Source: JAUWMI01 sp964454265 (lineage in GTDB: Bacteria > Sumerlaeota > Sumerlaeia > MWCT01 > JAUWMI01). Taken from it: 64,000 nt of DNA. The position numbers and the translations under genes are program-made. The notes beneath the pieces were generated by a model. It was not told the origin of the DNA. It searched no databases and saw only the letters and a program-made list of their open reading frames with translations. Location: NCBI GenBank assembly GCA_964454265.1, contig CAYVXD010000002.1, positions 8,659 to 72,658 of the forward strand. Direction: 5' to 3'. Within the stretch, counting starts at the first letter, position 1. Every line of letters starts with the position of its first letter. Of this stretch, positions 26,563 to 34,276 are shown in pieces.

Positions 26563-26625
26563 TTTAGGCGTTCCTCTTTTTCATTTGGAACTCAATAATC
26601 AAGCTTGCCTTCAAACTCTTTTCTC

Positions 26626-27063
26626 TTATTTGCCTTTCTTCCTGGTCTTTGCCTTTCTCAGGTATTTCAAATCAGCTTTATCCTGTTCCCTATTTGCTTT
26701 TTCCTTGTTCCTGATAAGATCATCGAGCGAAATATATGATACATTGGCTTCTCCGTATTTACCAGTTGTTCTTTTTGACCAGGCATCTTCAAAACTGCCG
26801 ATGCCAGAAATACTACTCATTAAATCAATCCGAACTGGCGCAACTCCCAGCTGCACGGTGAGGTCGGGATTATATAAGTCAGCGATAGTTAATCCGAGGT
26901 CGTATCCACGAAAGAATGCTCGGATGGCCTTCAGTATCCTGAGCGCAGATTCTGCTGTGGCTTCATGAAGGATATGGATGTTTTTCGTTGCCCTCGGTCT
27001 TGCATAGAAAGCGACAGCATGAGCTCCGACAATCAAGAACTTAACGCCATTTGCGTTTAACAA
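26626..27063 (-). CDS. Degenerate MNT/AbiEii-like nucleotidyltransferase
   Basis: A ~145-residue protein with the family frame VKFLIVGAHAVAFYARPRATKN and later PVRIDLMSSISG and ISLDDLIRNKEKANREQDKADL. Active relatives have TKDxDI with two metal-binding aspartates; here the site reads TKNIHI, so both are replaced. The homologous reading extends upstream (DYEEFFELLNANG) but has no ATG; an ATA stands where a start behind GGGGGGCGA would be expected, and TTG at 27063 is the first standard start. It overlaps its upstream partner by 23 bp. It is probably catalytically dead and perhaps decaying. Confidence 0.7.
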   Translation of the reverse strand: MLNANGVKFLIVGAHAVAFYARPRATKNIHILHEATAESALRILKAIRAFFRGYDLGLTIADLYNPDLTVQLGVAPVRIDLMSSISGIGSFEDAWSKRTTGKYGEANVSYISLDDLIRNKEKANREQDKADLKYLRKAKTRKKGK

Positions 27064-27298
27064 TTCGAAAAACTCTTCGTAGTCTTGGTGTGCTATTCGC
27101 CCCCCTTGTCTTTAGACATCCTAATAAACATGAATCCACAGAGTTAACTCGGTCTTCTGGAGAAAGGCCCTCAAGCCAGAAACGAAAATCTTCTTCTTCG
27201 GCCTCGGCCTTAGGCACAACCCTCGCCTTCCACTTTTTCCCATGTTTGTCTATGCTACTTCCACGTTCCATCATAAGTAGACCCCTTAAGAGCACCAC
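27041..27298 (-). CDS. Small partner protein of the nucleotidyltransferase
   Basis: An 85-residue soluble protein with DFRFWLEGLSPEDRVNSVDS near the middle and a basic end PRLRRVFRIVKRKW. Small proteins with FWxxLTPEERL and RLxRVxRVVKR commonly precede AbiEii/MNT-type nucleotidyltransferases, with which they appear to form a two-gene unit. I infer a toxin-antitoxin-like or regulatory pairing from that order only. A second ATG lies eight codons in, near MMERGSS. Confidence 0.6.
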   Translation of the reverse strand: MVLLRGLLMMERGSSIDKHGKKWKARVVPKAEAEEEDFRFWLEGLSPEDRVNSVDSCLLGCLKTRGANSTPRLRRVFRIVKRKWR

Positions 27299-27370
27299 AA
27301 GTTCTAACCGAATTCCTGATGCTAGTTACAAAGATAAATATCAGAGTACATATTATTGAATCACCCAACG

Positions 27371-27730
27371 TCAAGGTTGAGCGGTTTTATCCGCCCCAAC
27401 CGTTTGTTGAGTATTTTTCCTCTGCAATTCAATCTTCCACCATTTCGTAGTATTGTAAAGCAATCCTTCCTTTTCTCGGGAGGGTGCAAGATGCAAGCCG
27501 ACACACAATACAAACAACAAAAATGATATTATTACGCCAATAAAGCAAATAGACCTTCTTCTTCGTATCGCACCTACAACGGTTATGATCGGAGCAACGA
27601 TGAGTAATATCCACGCGATTATCTAGCCCGTTCTAGTGAAATAGGTTAATGTCATTAATTGACCAGCAAGAACTGCGCATATAATAAAGATTATCGAAGT
27701 CGTTATCATTATGGAATTCTTGGTCTTCAT
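27371..27730 (-). pseudogene. Small three-helix membrane protein interrupted by TAG
   Basis: From the ATG at 27730 the frame gives MKTKNSIMITTSIIFIICAV and then a TAG at codon 36 (27623-27625). The same frame then continues open for 83 codons with two more hydrophobic segments (WILLIVAPIITVVGA and FIGVIISFLLFVLCVGL) and a charged tail, ending at TGA 27371. The whole looks like one ~119-residue membrane protein with a single nonsense mutation. TAG is a normal stop elsewhere in the window, so recoding is unlikely. It follows repeat copy C directly. The family is not recognised. Confidence 0.5.
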
Positions 27731-27732
27731 TT

Positions 27733-27806
27733 TCGCTACTCAACTATTGTTTATATAGATCCGTATAAGAACCCAAATCATGCAAATCTATCAGTATAAC
27801 ACTCCT
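27733..27806 (-). repeat. 70-bp leader repeat, copy C
   Basis: On the minus strand: GTTATAC, 22 bp, TTCTTATACGGATC, TATATAAACAATAGTTGAG. It ends three bases before the ATG of the small membrane-protein relic. Spacing matches copies A and E. Confidence 0.75.
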
Positions 27807-27862
27807 GTTAATCTCCTTTCTTTTCTTTTCAACGTTCCGTGCTCACTCGTGTCTTGTAGCTG

Positions 27863-27897
27863 GTGATTTTATATGGGTCCGGATAATACCCGATTGC
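27863..27897 (-). repeat. 70-bp leader repeat, partial copy D
   Basis: The minus strand shows TATTATCCGGACCCATATAAAA, a diverged core of the same repeat. It lies in the ~160-bp gap between hepT and copy C. The rest of that gap has two GTCCG(C/T)TGG words but no gene. Confidence 0.5.
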
Positions 27898-27968
27898 AAT
27901 TCACAAGAGATGTAAGGTGTCCGCTGGGCTACGAACGCCTCGGGTAATGATGTCCGTTGGATTTATTG

Positions 27969-28307
27969 TTAGCTGCCTAGTATATCTTCAACCTCATTTC
28001 GAAGAGTTGGCATACTATCCTTTATGGCAGACCAGACCGTTGCATCGTCAATGATGTCATAACCATGGACAAGGACGTTGCGAAAACCGATAATCTTCTG
28101 ATGACCGGTAATTTTGTCTATTATTTCTGGGTGCTCTCTTTTTAATCTTCTCAACGCCTCGCCAATCACAAGGAATTTGCGCTCTACAGCGGCCTTCACC
28201 ATGGAATTGTCAGAATATTCTTCAAAACCCATGTCATGAGTGAATTCTTTGATTTCATCGCACGCCTGTTTAATATCGAAGAGGTAAGCTTTGGGCTCAT
28301 GATCCAT
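27969..28307 (-). CDS. hepT: HepT-like ribonuclease toxin (DUF86)
   Basis: A 112-residue helical protein of the HEPN/DUF86 family. The catalytic R-x4-H-x-Y motif is intact as RNVLVHGY, and the typical IGEALRRLKREHPEI helix is present. In type VII toxin-antitoxin systems HepT is an RNase that its MntA partner inactivates by AMPylating the Tyr. It overlaps mntA by 11 bp and is co-transcribed after it. The pair lies in the accessory block within the atp operon. Confidence 0.92.
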   Translation of the reverse strand: MDHEPKAYLFDIKQACDEIKEFTHDMGFEEYSDNSMVKAAVERKFLVIGEALRRLKREHPEIIDKITGHQKIIGFRNVLVHGYDIIDDATVWSAIKDSMPTLRNEVEDILGS

Positions 28308-28596
28308 ATATTCGCACCTTGTCTCGATGTAAGCTTCTTTTAACGTAAGGATTTTTCACTGCGCTTTCCTGAATGACATCAACTTGCCTTCCTAAATGCT
28401 GCTCCAGTCGCATTTTCAGTTCAAAGTAGCGGTCGAAGAGCCTGTCGAAACCAACAAACTCTACGAGGACATCAATATCGCTTCTTTCATGTTGGAAATC
28501 ATGTCTTGATGCTGAGCCAACGAGATCGAGGCGCTTCACCCGAAGATCCCTGCAAATTTTTTCGATGACCTGTTTGTGATCTTCTATTTTAAACAT
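28297..28596 (-). CDS. mntA: MntA-like antitoxin nucleotidyltransferase
   Basis: A 99-residue minimal nucleotidyltransferase with the motif GSASR, 10 residues, SDIDVLVEF, so both catalytic aspartates are present, unlike the degenerate relative at 26626. It ends with VDVIQES and KNPYVKRS. It should AMPylate HepT, its neighbour. Copy E of the 70-bp repeat lies directly upstream and carries a TATAAT word, a likely promoter. Confidence 0.92.
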   Translation of the reverse strand: MFKIEDHKQVIEKICRDLRVKRLDLVGSASRHDFQHERSDIDVLVEFVGFDRLFDRYFELKMRLEQHLGRQVDVIQESAVKNPYVKRSLHRDKVRIYGS

Positions 28597-28616
28597 CTTC
28601 TCTTGCTCTTCCTTCT

Positions 28617-28690
28617 ACACCTAACTATTGATTATATGGTTTCCGTATAGGAACCTTTGTATGTTTTTCTGTCGGTATAATACTCCTTGA
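28617..28690 (-). repeat. 70-bp leader repeat, copy E, probable mntA-hepT promoter
   Basis: On the minus strand: ATTATAC, 21 bp, GGTTCCTATACGGAAACC, then ATATAATCAATAGTTAGG. GGTTCC-TATAC-GGAAACC is a dyad, and TATAAT follows at once, so the dyad could be an operator over the promoter. It ends 20 bp upstream of the mntA ATG. Confidence 0.75.
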
Positions 28691-28811
28691 CTCAGCAAAA
28701 TGTAAAACTAAATCTGTCTTTTATCGAAGCTTCCTTTGCGGTGCGATGCACGAAGCGAGCTATTCCAATTTTCTGATGCCCCTTTCCCCGCCTGATAATC
28801 CCAACAGACTT

Positions 28812-28914
28812 AGAGCCTATCCCAAAAATTCTGTCTTCCACAATGTCATTCTGAGAATCTCGCCGTCTTGAGATGCTTCACTCCGTTCAGCATGACAATT
28901 TTGGGATAGCCTCT
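28812..28914. mobile_element. Miniature inverted-repeat element (~103 bp)
   Basis: Ends are AGAGCCTATCCCAAAAATT and, inverted, AGAGGCTATCCCAAAATT. They are flanked by TTA on both sides if the GAG is taken as the terminus, a plausible 3-bp target duplication. The inside carries a sequence that would translate as HAERSEAS, a string often seen in bacterial intergenic repeats. It has no coding capacity. The ends resemble those of IS5-like elements; assignment is tentative. About 70 bp further on, CTTGGGACAGTCCCC forms a short palindrome. Confidence 0.65.
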
Positions 28915-29038
28915 TAGACCTGCTATTTGACCCAGCTAGTCTGCGCCAGTATCGAAAATAGGGTACAGTCCACGCGCTCGTTCCTCGCTTGGGACAGTCC
29001 CCAATTTTTATCTCCCTCATTTCAAATATGCCGAAGCA

Positions 29039-30439
29039 CTAGACTTTGAATTGTTCAGCGTTTTCCAGAACTTCTTCAATTGTCCCGGTCATATAGAATG
29101 CGCGTTCCGGGATGTGATCGAGCTCCCCAGCAATAATCTTTTTGAACCCTTTCATGCTGTCTTCGAGTTTGACATATTTGCCTTCGCGTCCTGTGAATGC
29201 CTCAGCCACGTGAAACGGCTGGGAGAGGAAGCGCTGGATTTTTCGCGCGCGGACAACGGTAAGCTTGTCTTCATCCGACAGTTCTTCCATGCCCAGAATT
29301 GCAATAATGTCCTGCAGGTCTTTGTATCGTTGCAAAACCTCCTGAACCTGCTTTGCAGTGCTATAGTGATCCTGGCCGAGGATGCGGACGTCCATGATTC
29401 GGGAAGTGGAGTCGAGGGGATCAACAGCCGGATAAATTCCGAGTTCAGCAATTTGGCGCGAGAGCACAGTAGTAGCGTCGAGGTGCGAGAAGGTAGTTGC
29501 GGGCGCAGGGTCTGTGAGATCATCTGCAGGAACGTATATTGCCTGGACAGAGGTAATGGAGCCTTTGCGTGTAGACGTGATACGTTCCTCCAGGTCGCCC
29601 AATTCAGTTGCCAGGGTGGGCTGATAGCCGACAGCGGAAGGCATGCGGCCGAGAAGGGCAGAGACCTCAGAGCCGGCCTGCACAAAGCGGAAGATGTTGT
29701 CAATGAACAGCAAGACGTCCTGGCCAAGTTCGTCGCGGAAGTATTCCGCCATAGTCAAGGCAGCCAGCCCAACGCGGAGTCGCGCACCCGGCGGCTCGTT
29801 CATCTGGCCGAAGACCAGGCAAGTCCGGTTCACCACACCTGACTCATTCATCTCAAGCCACAGGTCATTTCCCTCACGGGTCCGCTCTCCAACGCCTGCA
29901 AAAACCGAATACCCCCCATGCTCTTTTGCAATATTATGAATGAGTTCCATGATGATCACGGTTTTCCCCACGCCTGCGCCACCGAACAGGCCGATTTTGC
30001 CTCCTTTGGGATACGGGGCGAGGAGATCAATGACTTTGATGCCAGTTTCGAAAATTTGCTTTGTAGGTACCTGGTCTACAAAAGGCGGCGCCGAGCGATG
30101 GATTGGAAGACGTTGCTCTGGGTTAGGGAGCTTTTCGCGCTCGTCAATGGTTTCGCCGAGCAGGTTGAAAATATGGCCGAGACACTGTTCGCCAACTGGA
30201 ACGGTAATCGAGTCGCCTGTATCAGTAGCTTCCATGCCACGCACCAGGCCGTCGGTGGACTGCAGAGCGATACAGCGGACAACGTTGTTGCCGAGGTGCT
30301 GGGCTACTTCGACAGTGACATTGATGTTGCGTTCATTGTCGCTAATCTTGATCGCGTTAAGGATACTTGGTAGATTGCCTGATGGGAATTCAATATCAAC
30401 TGTCGGACCAATCACCTGTTTGAGCTTACCTTTGGTCAT
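29039..30439 (-). CDS. atpD: ATP synthase F1 beta subunit
   Basis: A 466-residue catalytic subunit of normal length. It has P-loop GGAGVGKTVIIMELI, GVGERTREGNDL with the catalytic Glu, Walker B VLLFIDNIFRFVQAGSEV, and ALLGRMPSAVGYQPTL. The DELSEED-like region reads LGMEELSDEDKL. It hydrolyses or makes ATP in the F1 head. It is the last gene of the main operon block, since atpC does not follow. Confidence 0.98.
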   Translation of the reverse strand: MTKGKLKQVIGPTVDIEFPSGNLPSILNAIKISDNERNINVTVEVAQHLGNNVVRCIALQSTDGLVRGMEATDTGDSITVPVGEQCLGHIFNLLGETIDEREKLPNPEQRLPIHRSAPPFVDQVPTKQIFETGIKVIDLLAPYPKGGKIGLFGGAGVGKTVIIMELIHNIAKEHGGYSVFAGVGERTREGNDLWLEMNESGVVNRTCLVFGQMNEPPGARLRVGLAALTMAEYFRDELGQDVLLFIDNIFRFVQAGSEVSALLGRMPSAVGYQPTLATELGDLEERITSTRKGSITSVQAIYVPADDLTDPAPATTFSHLDATTVLSRQIAELGIYPAVDPLDSTSRIMDVRILGQDHYSTAKQVQEVLQRYKDLQDIIAILGMEELSDEDKLTVVRARKIQRFLSQPFHVAEAFTGREGKYVKLEDSMKGFKKIIAGELDHIPERAFYMTGTIEEVLENAEQFKV

Positions 30440-30517
30440 TTTAACATCCTTCGGAGATGTTTTGGTTAATCCTGGTGCATTCGTATGGCACGCCTGGGCC
30501 GTCAGCCAGGCCTGACA

Positions 30518-31399
30518 TTAGTGTTTCATTAGTGCCTCGGTCCCGTGAATGATGTCGAGCAGTTCCTTCGTGATCGATGCCTGACGCGCCTTGTTGAGCT
30601 TTAGCGTCAGCGTATCCACCAGATCCTCGCAGTTTTTCGTAGCATTGTTCATGGCTATCATCCGCGCACTATGCTCGGCGGTTAGACTTTCCGCAAGGGC
30701 GATTGTCACACGTGCCTTCACGTATTGCGGCACGAGCTGTTCGACTACGCGATCCATCGTTGGCTCGACGATGTAATCAATTTCGGCCCTATCGGAGTGC
30801 CCGGATTCGGGCAACCCGGCAGCTGATTCAATGGGGAGAAGCTGCTCCACTATGGGCTTACCTGTTAAGCGTGTCACAAAGGTTGTATAGAGTAAGTAAA
30901 CAGCATCAGCCGCTCCGCTGACAAATTGTGTAAGCAAGAATTGGGCGATAGGTGTGGCCTGGCCAAGATCAAGTCGTTGGCTGAGATCCGTCCATTGCCT
31001 GATAATAGTCTGCTCATGTCGGGAAAAGTAGCGAGCCCCCTTCTTGCCAATACAGACCATAGCCGTGCTTGCTGCCGTAAGTTCTTCGAGAAATGCATTT
31101 GCCCGAGTAATGATTGTGCTGTTAAAAGCACCACATAATCCGCGGTCGCCGGTAATGACGAGGAGAATGACACGCCGTGCCTCCCGCGGAGCAAAAAATA
31201 CATAATTCTGCATCTGGGGCGCAGCGGTCAGCCGGACAAGAAGATCCTGGAAGTGCTTGGCGTAAGGGCGCGCAGCGAACAAAATAGCCTCGATGCGTCT
31301 GAGCTTTGATGCGGAGATCATGCCCATTGCACGTGTCATTTGCTTTGTATTCTGCACCGAGCGAATTCGACGTCGTAGCTGTCTGAATGATTCTGGCAT
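30518..31399 (-). CDS. atpG: ATP synthase F1 gamma subunit
   Basis: A 293-residue central-stalk subunit. The N-terminal coiled coil has RRRIRSVQNTKQMTRAMGMISASKLRR. The middle domain has VILLVITGDRGLCGAFN. The C-terminal helix has SARMIAMNNATKNCEDL and ends KARQASITKELLDIIHG. It lies 78 bp upstream of atpD and 70 bp downstream of atpA. Confidence 0.97.
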   Translation of the reverse strand: MPESFRQLRRRIRSVQNTKQMTRAMGMISASKLRRIEAILFAARPYAKHFQDLLVRLTAAPQMQNYVFFAPREARRVILLVITGDRGLCGAFNSTIITRANAFLEELTAASTAMVCIGKKGARYFSRHEQTIIRQWTDLSQRLDLGQATPIAQFLLTQFVSGAADAVYLLYTTFVTRLTGKPIVEQLLPIESAAGLPESGHSDRAEIDYIVEPTMDRVVEQLVPQYVKARVTIALAESLTAEHSARMIAMNNATKNCEDLVDTLTLKLNKARQASITKELLDIIHGTEALMKH

Positions 31400-31457
31400 T
31401 GTTTAAGGCACCTAACAGAAAGAGATGCCAAGCCGCACCGAGAATTAAATTCGGTTT

Positions 31458-31484
31458 GTAGGGGCGGGGTCACCCCGCCCCTAC
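31458..31484. repeat. Palindrome inserted at the 3' end of atpA
   Basis: GTAGGGGCGGGG-TCA-CCCCGCCCCTAC has 12-bp perfect arms. The atpA reading frame enters it and stops at a TGA in its loop, so the last residues of AtpA (VGAG) come from the repeat. It may also act as an mRNA end between atpA and atpG. Confidence 0.85.
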
Positions 31485-33029
31485 AGCTTCTTTCCCCGAC
31501 TCCCTGGATTGCTCCTTCTGGTGTCCTGTAAACTGGCTCTTAAACTCCTTTATGGCCTTGATCATTTTCTCCTGTAACTTGTCGGACAACTCTTTGGCTG
31601 TATCAATTTCGTGAGCGATATCGGGATAATGCTTTTCGTGATATGCTTTAAATTCGCGCTCAAAGCGCAGTACGTCCACAACCGGCAGATCGTCGAGAAA
31701 CCCCTGCGTCGCCACGAAAATAATAATTACTTGGTCGGACAACAGCATAGGGGTATATTGCTCCTGTTTCAATATCTCCACCAGTCGCTCTCCGCGAGTG
31801 AGCTGATCGCGGGTAGCTTTGTCCAGATCAGAGCCAAACTGTGCAAACGCTGCGAGCTCACGGTATTGCGCAAGGTCAAGCCTGAGCTTTCCTCCAACGT
31901 GTTTCATCGCTTTGGTCTGTGCATGTCCACCCACGCGCGAGACCGAAATGCCCACATTAATCGCCGGCCGCACACCGGCATAGAAAAGATCCGGCTCCAG
32001 GTAGATCTGGCCGTCTGTGATCGAGATCACGTTGGTCGGTATGTATGATGAGATGTCGCCTGCCTGGGTTTCGATAATAGGGATTGCAGTGAGGGAACCG
32101 CCTTTGAGATCGTCACGCAGCTTGGCTGCCCGCTCGAGAAGCCGACTGTGGAGGTAGAACACGTCGCCGGGATATGCTTCGCGCCCCGGCGGACGACGCA
32201 GAAGCAAGGAGAGCTGGCGATAGGCGGCCGCATGCTTGGAGAGATCGTCGTAGATAACCAGCGCGTGTTTACCATTGTACAGATATTCTTCGCCCATGGC
32301 ACACCCTGCGTAGGGCGCAATATAAAGCAGAGAGGCTGGTTCATCAGCGGTAGCAGCGACAACGGTAGTATGGTCCATCGCGCCATGCTTTTTAAGTATG
32401 TCTACCACCTCTGCGACGCTGGAGGCTTTTTGTCCGATAGCGACATAGATGCAATGGACATCTGTGTTTCTCTGATTTATAATCGTATCTACTACAATAG
32501 CCCCCTTACCTGTCTGGCGGTCGCCGATGATGAGTTCGCGCTGCCCGCGGCCAATAGGGATCATCGAATCAATTGCCTTGAGGCCAGTCATCAGAGGTTC
32601 CTTCACGGGTTGGCGTGATACCACGTTTGGCGCCTTGAACTCGATAGGGCGAAATTTCTCTGTAGCGATTGGCCCTTTTCCATCAATTGGCTGACCCAGG
32701 GAATTCACCACACGGCCAAGCAGCGCATCACCCACGGGAACCGAAGAAATTCGGCCTGTCCGCTTGACAATATCGCCTTCTTTAATACCAGTATCAGAGC
32801 CGAATAGAGCTGCACCGACGCTGGTCTCGTCGAGGTTCAAAACAACGCCCATAATGCCACCGGGGAACTCCAGAAGCTCCCCGGCCATTGCTTTCTGAAG
32901 GCCGTAGATCGTGGCGATTGAGTCGCCGATCTTGAGGATTGTGCCAATATCTTCAATCTCAAGGGTGCTCTGATACTTTTCCAGCTCTTGCTCCAGGATT
33001 CTGGTTATCTCTTCAGGTCGCAGTGCCAT
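31470..33029 (-). CDS. atpA: ATP synthase F1 alpha subunit (P-loop GKG variant)
   Basis: A 519-residue non-catalytic subunit with normal overall features: VGDALLGRVVNSLGQPIDGKG, IGRGQRELIIGDRQTGKG, GQKASSVAEVV, ALVIYDDLSKHAAAYR, and the arginine finger in SVSRVGGHAQ. The P-loop is usually GDRQTGKT; here codon 176 is GGG (Gly), removing the Mg-coordinating Thr of the non-catalytic nucleotide site. The final residues derive from the palindrome at 31458-31484. It lies between atpH and atpG in standard order. Confidence 0.97.
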   Translation of the reverse strand: MALRPEEITRILEQELEKYQSTLEIEDIGTILKIGDSIATIYGLQKAMAGELLEFPGGIMGVVLNLDETSVGAALFGSDTGIKEGDIVKRTGRISSVPVGDALLGRVVNSLGQPIDGKGPIATEKFRPIEFKAPNVVSRQPVKEPLMTGLKAIDSMIPIGRGQRELIIGDRQTGKGAIVVDTIINQRNTDVHCIYVAIGQKASSVAEVVDILKKHGAMDHTTVVAATADEPASLLYIAPYAGCAMGEEYLYNGKHALVIYDDLSKHAAAYRQLSLLLRRPPGREAYPGDVFYLHSRLLERAAKLRDDLKGGSLTAIPIIETQAGDISSYIPTNVISITDGQIYLEPDLFYAGVRPAINVGISVSRVGGHAQTKAMKHVGGKLRLDLAQYRELAAFAQFGSDLDKATRDQLTRGERLVEILKQEQYTPMLLSDQVIIIFVATQGFLDDLPVVDVLRFEREFKAYHEKHYPDIAHEIDTAKELSDKLQEKMIKAIKEFKSQFTGHQKEQSRESGKEAVGAG

Positions 33030-33096
33030 AGAACATGCCTCGTTTGTTCTGCTTCAGCCCGTTCCATTTCCTGCAGGAATGAAACGGCGCATTTCT

Positions 33097-33660
33097 TTAC
33101 TCTTCAAACAGCGAGACCTCCTGCAGTCTCGTCTTCAGTCTCTTCAGCTCTTCCTGCACGCTCGCGTCAACCACCTCGTCCTGATGCTGGAAGATGATTC
33201 CACCGAGAATCTGCGGTTCTACACGGTAGCTCAGGCGTAGCGGGATGCCGGTAAATTTCTCAAGAGCTTTGTGGAGGGGTGGCTTCTGGTCTTCCGCAAG
33301 TGTGATGGCTGTGATTACAATACCCGAATAGATGCCCTTATGTTCTTGAAGGAGTTTGTGATACTCAAGCAGGACGGGTTCGACATAAGCGACACGTCCT
33401 CTTGCCGTCAGGAGCAGGAGCAGATTAAAGATAGGTTGGGCGTAGGCGTCACGAAAAAGTTTTGCCAGGACGGCCTGCTTGTCGGACAATGCGATTGTTG
33501 GGGCTTCAAGGAAAAAGCGCAGTCGGGCATTCTGTTGATACAGCTGAGCAAGTTCCTGAGCCTGGCGGGCAATAGACTCGATGGCCTGCTGCTTAAGCGC
33601 CACGTTAAAGAGCGCGTGCGCATAGGCTTGTGTAACGCTACGGTCAATTTCTTCCGGCAT
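33097..33660 (-). CDS. atpH: ATP synthase delta subunit
   Basis: A 187-residue subunit that ties F1 to the peripheral stalk. The N-terminal helical domain has QAYAHALFNVA, then FLEAPTIALSDKQAVLAKLF; the C-terminal part has LSYRVEPQILGGIIFQHQDEVVDASVQEELKRLK, of which GGIIF and the VDASV end are the family hallmarks. The ATG overlaps the atpF stop in a TGATG arrangement, so the two are coupled. Confidence 0.95.
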   Translation of the reverse strand: MPEEIDRSVTQAYAHALFNVALKQQAIESIARQAQELAQLYQQNARLRFFLEAPTIALSDKQAVLAKLFRDAYAQPIFNLLLLLTARGRVAYVEPVLLEYHKLLQEHKGIYSGIVITAITLAEDQKPPLHKALEKFTGIPLRLSYRVEPQILGGIIFQHQDEVVDASVQEELKRLKTRLQEVSLFEE

Positions 33661-34181
33661 CAGTTTTTCTCTATGGTATCAATGAATGATGATATAAGCT
33701 GGCGATGTTTTGCCTCGTCCAGGCGCTCTTTAATAATCTTCTCCGTGGCCAGCAAAGTCATTTTGATAATGTCTTGTTTCAGCTGCAGCCGGGCTTTGGC
33801 GACTTCCAGCTCGATATTCTGTTGCGCCTTGTCGGTAATCTGGCGAGCATCCTGGCGCGCCTTATCTGCGATTTGCTGCGCCATGCGGCGACCGTCTGCA
33901 ATGGCGTCCTGGATGATACGGCGCGCTTCGACATCAATGTTTTTTAGCTTTTCGTTGTAGTCGTGGTCTAGTTCAATAAATTTTTCTTCCAGCGCTTTGA
34001 TGCGGTCGAACTCTGAGGAAATTTTCTCCTTGCGCTCATCAAGCAGTTGGAGCAAGCGACCCCAGGCAAACTTTTTCAGAACCCAGACAAATACCAGGAA
34101 GGCAATTATCTGCGTCACAATCTCAGCAATGGCTTCATGGACCTTGGGGTCGCTCAAGGTTGTAAGCAGCGATTGCAGCAC
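33660..34181 (-). CDS. atpF: ATP synthase b subunit
   Basis: A 173-residue peripheral-stalk subunit with one N-terminal membrane helix (IVTQIIAFLVFVWVLKKFAW) and then a long charged coiled coil (ALEEKFIELDHDYNEKLKNI and onward) rich in Ala, Gln and Lys. The start is GTG with AAAGGAG just upstream. Only one b-type gene is present, so a homodimeric stalk is expected. Confidence 0.95.
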   Translation of the reverse strand: MLQSLLTTLSDPKVHEAIAEIVTQIIAFLVFVWVLKKFAWGRLLQLLDERKEKISSEFDRIKALEEKFIELDHDYNEKLKNIDVEARRIIQDAIADGRRMAQQIADKARQDARQITDKAQQNIELEVAKARLQLKQDIIKMTLLATEKIIKERLDEAKHRQLISSFIDTIEKN

Positions 34182-34276
34182 TCGTCACTCCTTTACGTAA
34201 GATAGGCGTAAGAGGCGCGCGCCAGCCTTGGTAGAACCCACGGATGGCACGTGCTATTGGTCCCTCAGAAGCTGCG

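Noticed and set aside
26402..28690. Leader repeats A, C and E as integron attC sites
   Set aside because: Copies C and E end in GTTRRRY-like words (GTTGAGT, GTTAGGT), but no RYYYAAC partner or attC-like hairpin lies upstream, and all copies precede genes with promoter-like TATAAT words.
28817..29020. 67-codon minus-strand reading frame upstream of the MITE
   Set aside because: It overlaps the miniature element and encodes the HAERSEAS repeat string; no gene-like start or conserved domain.
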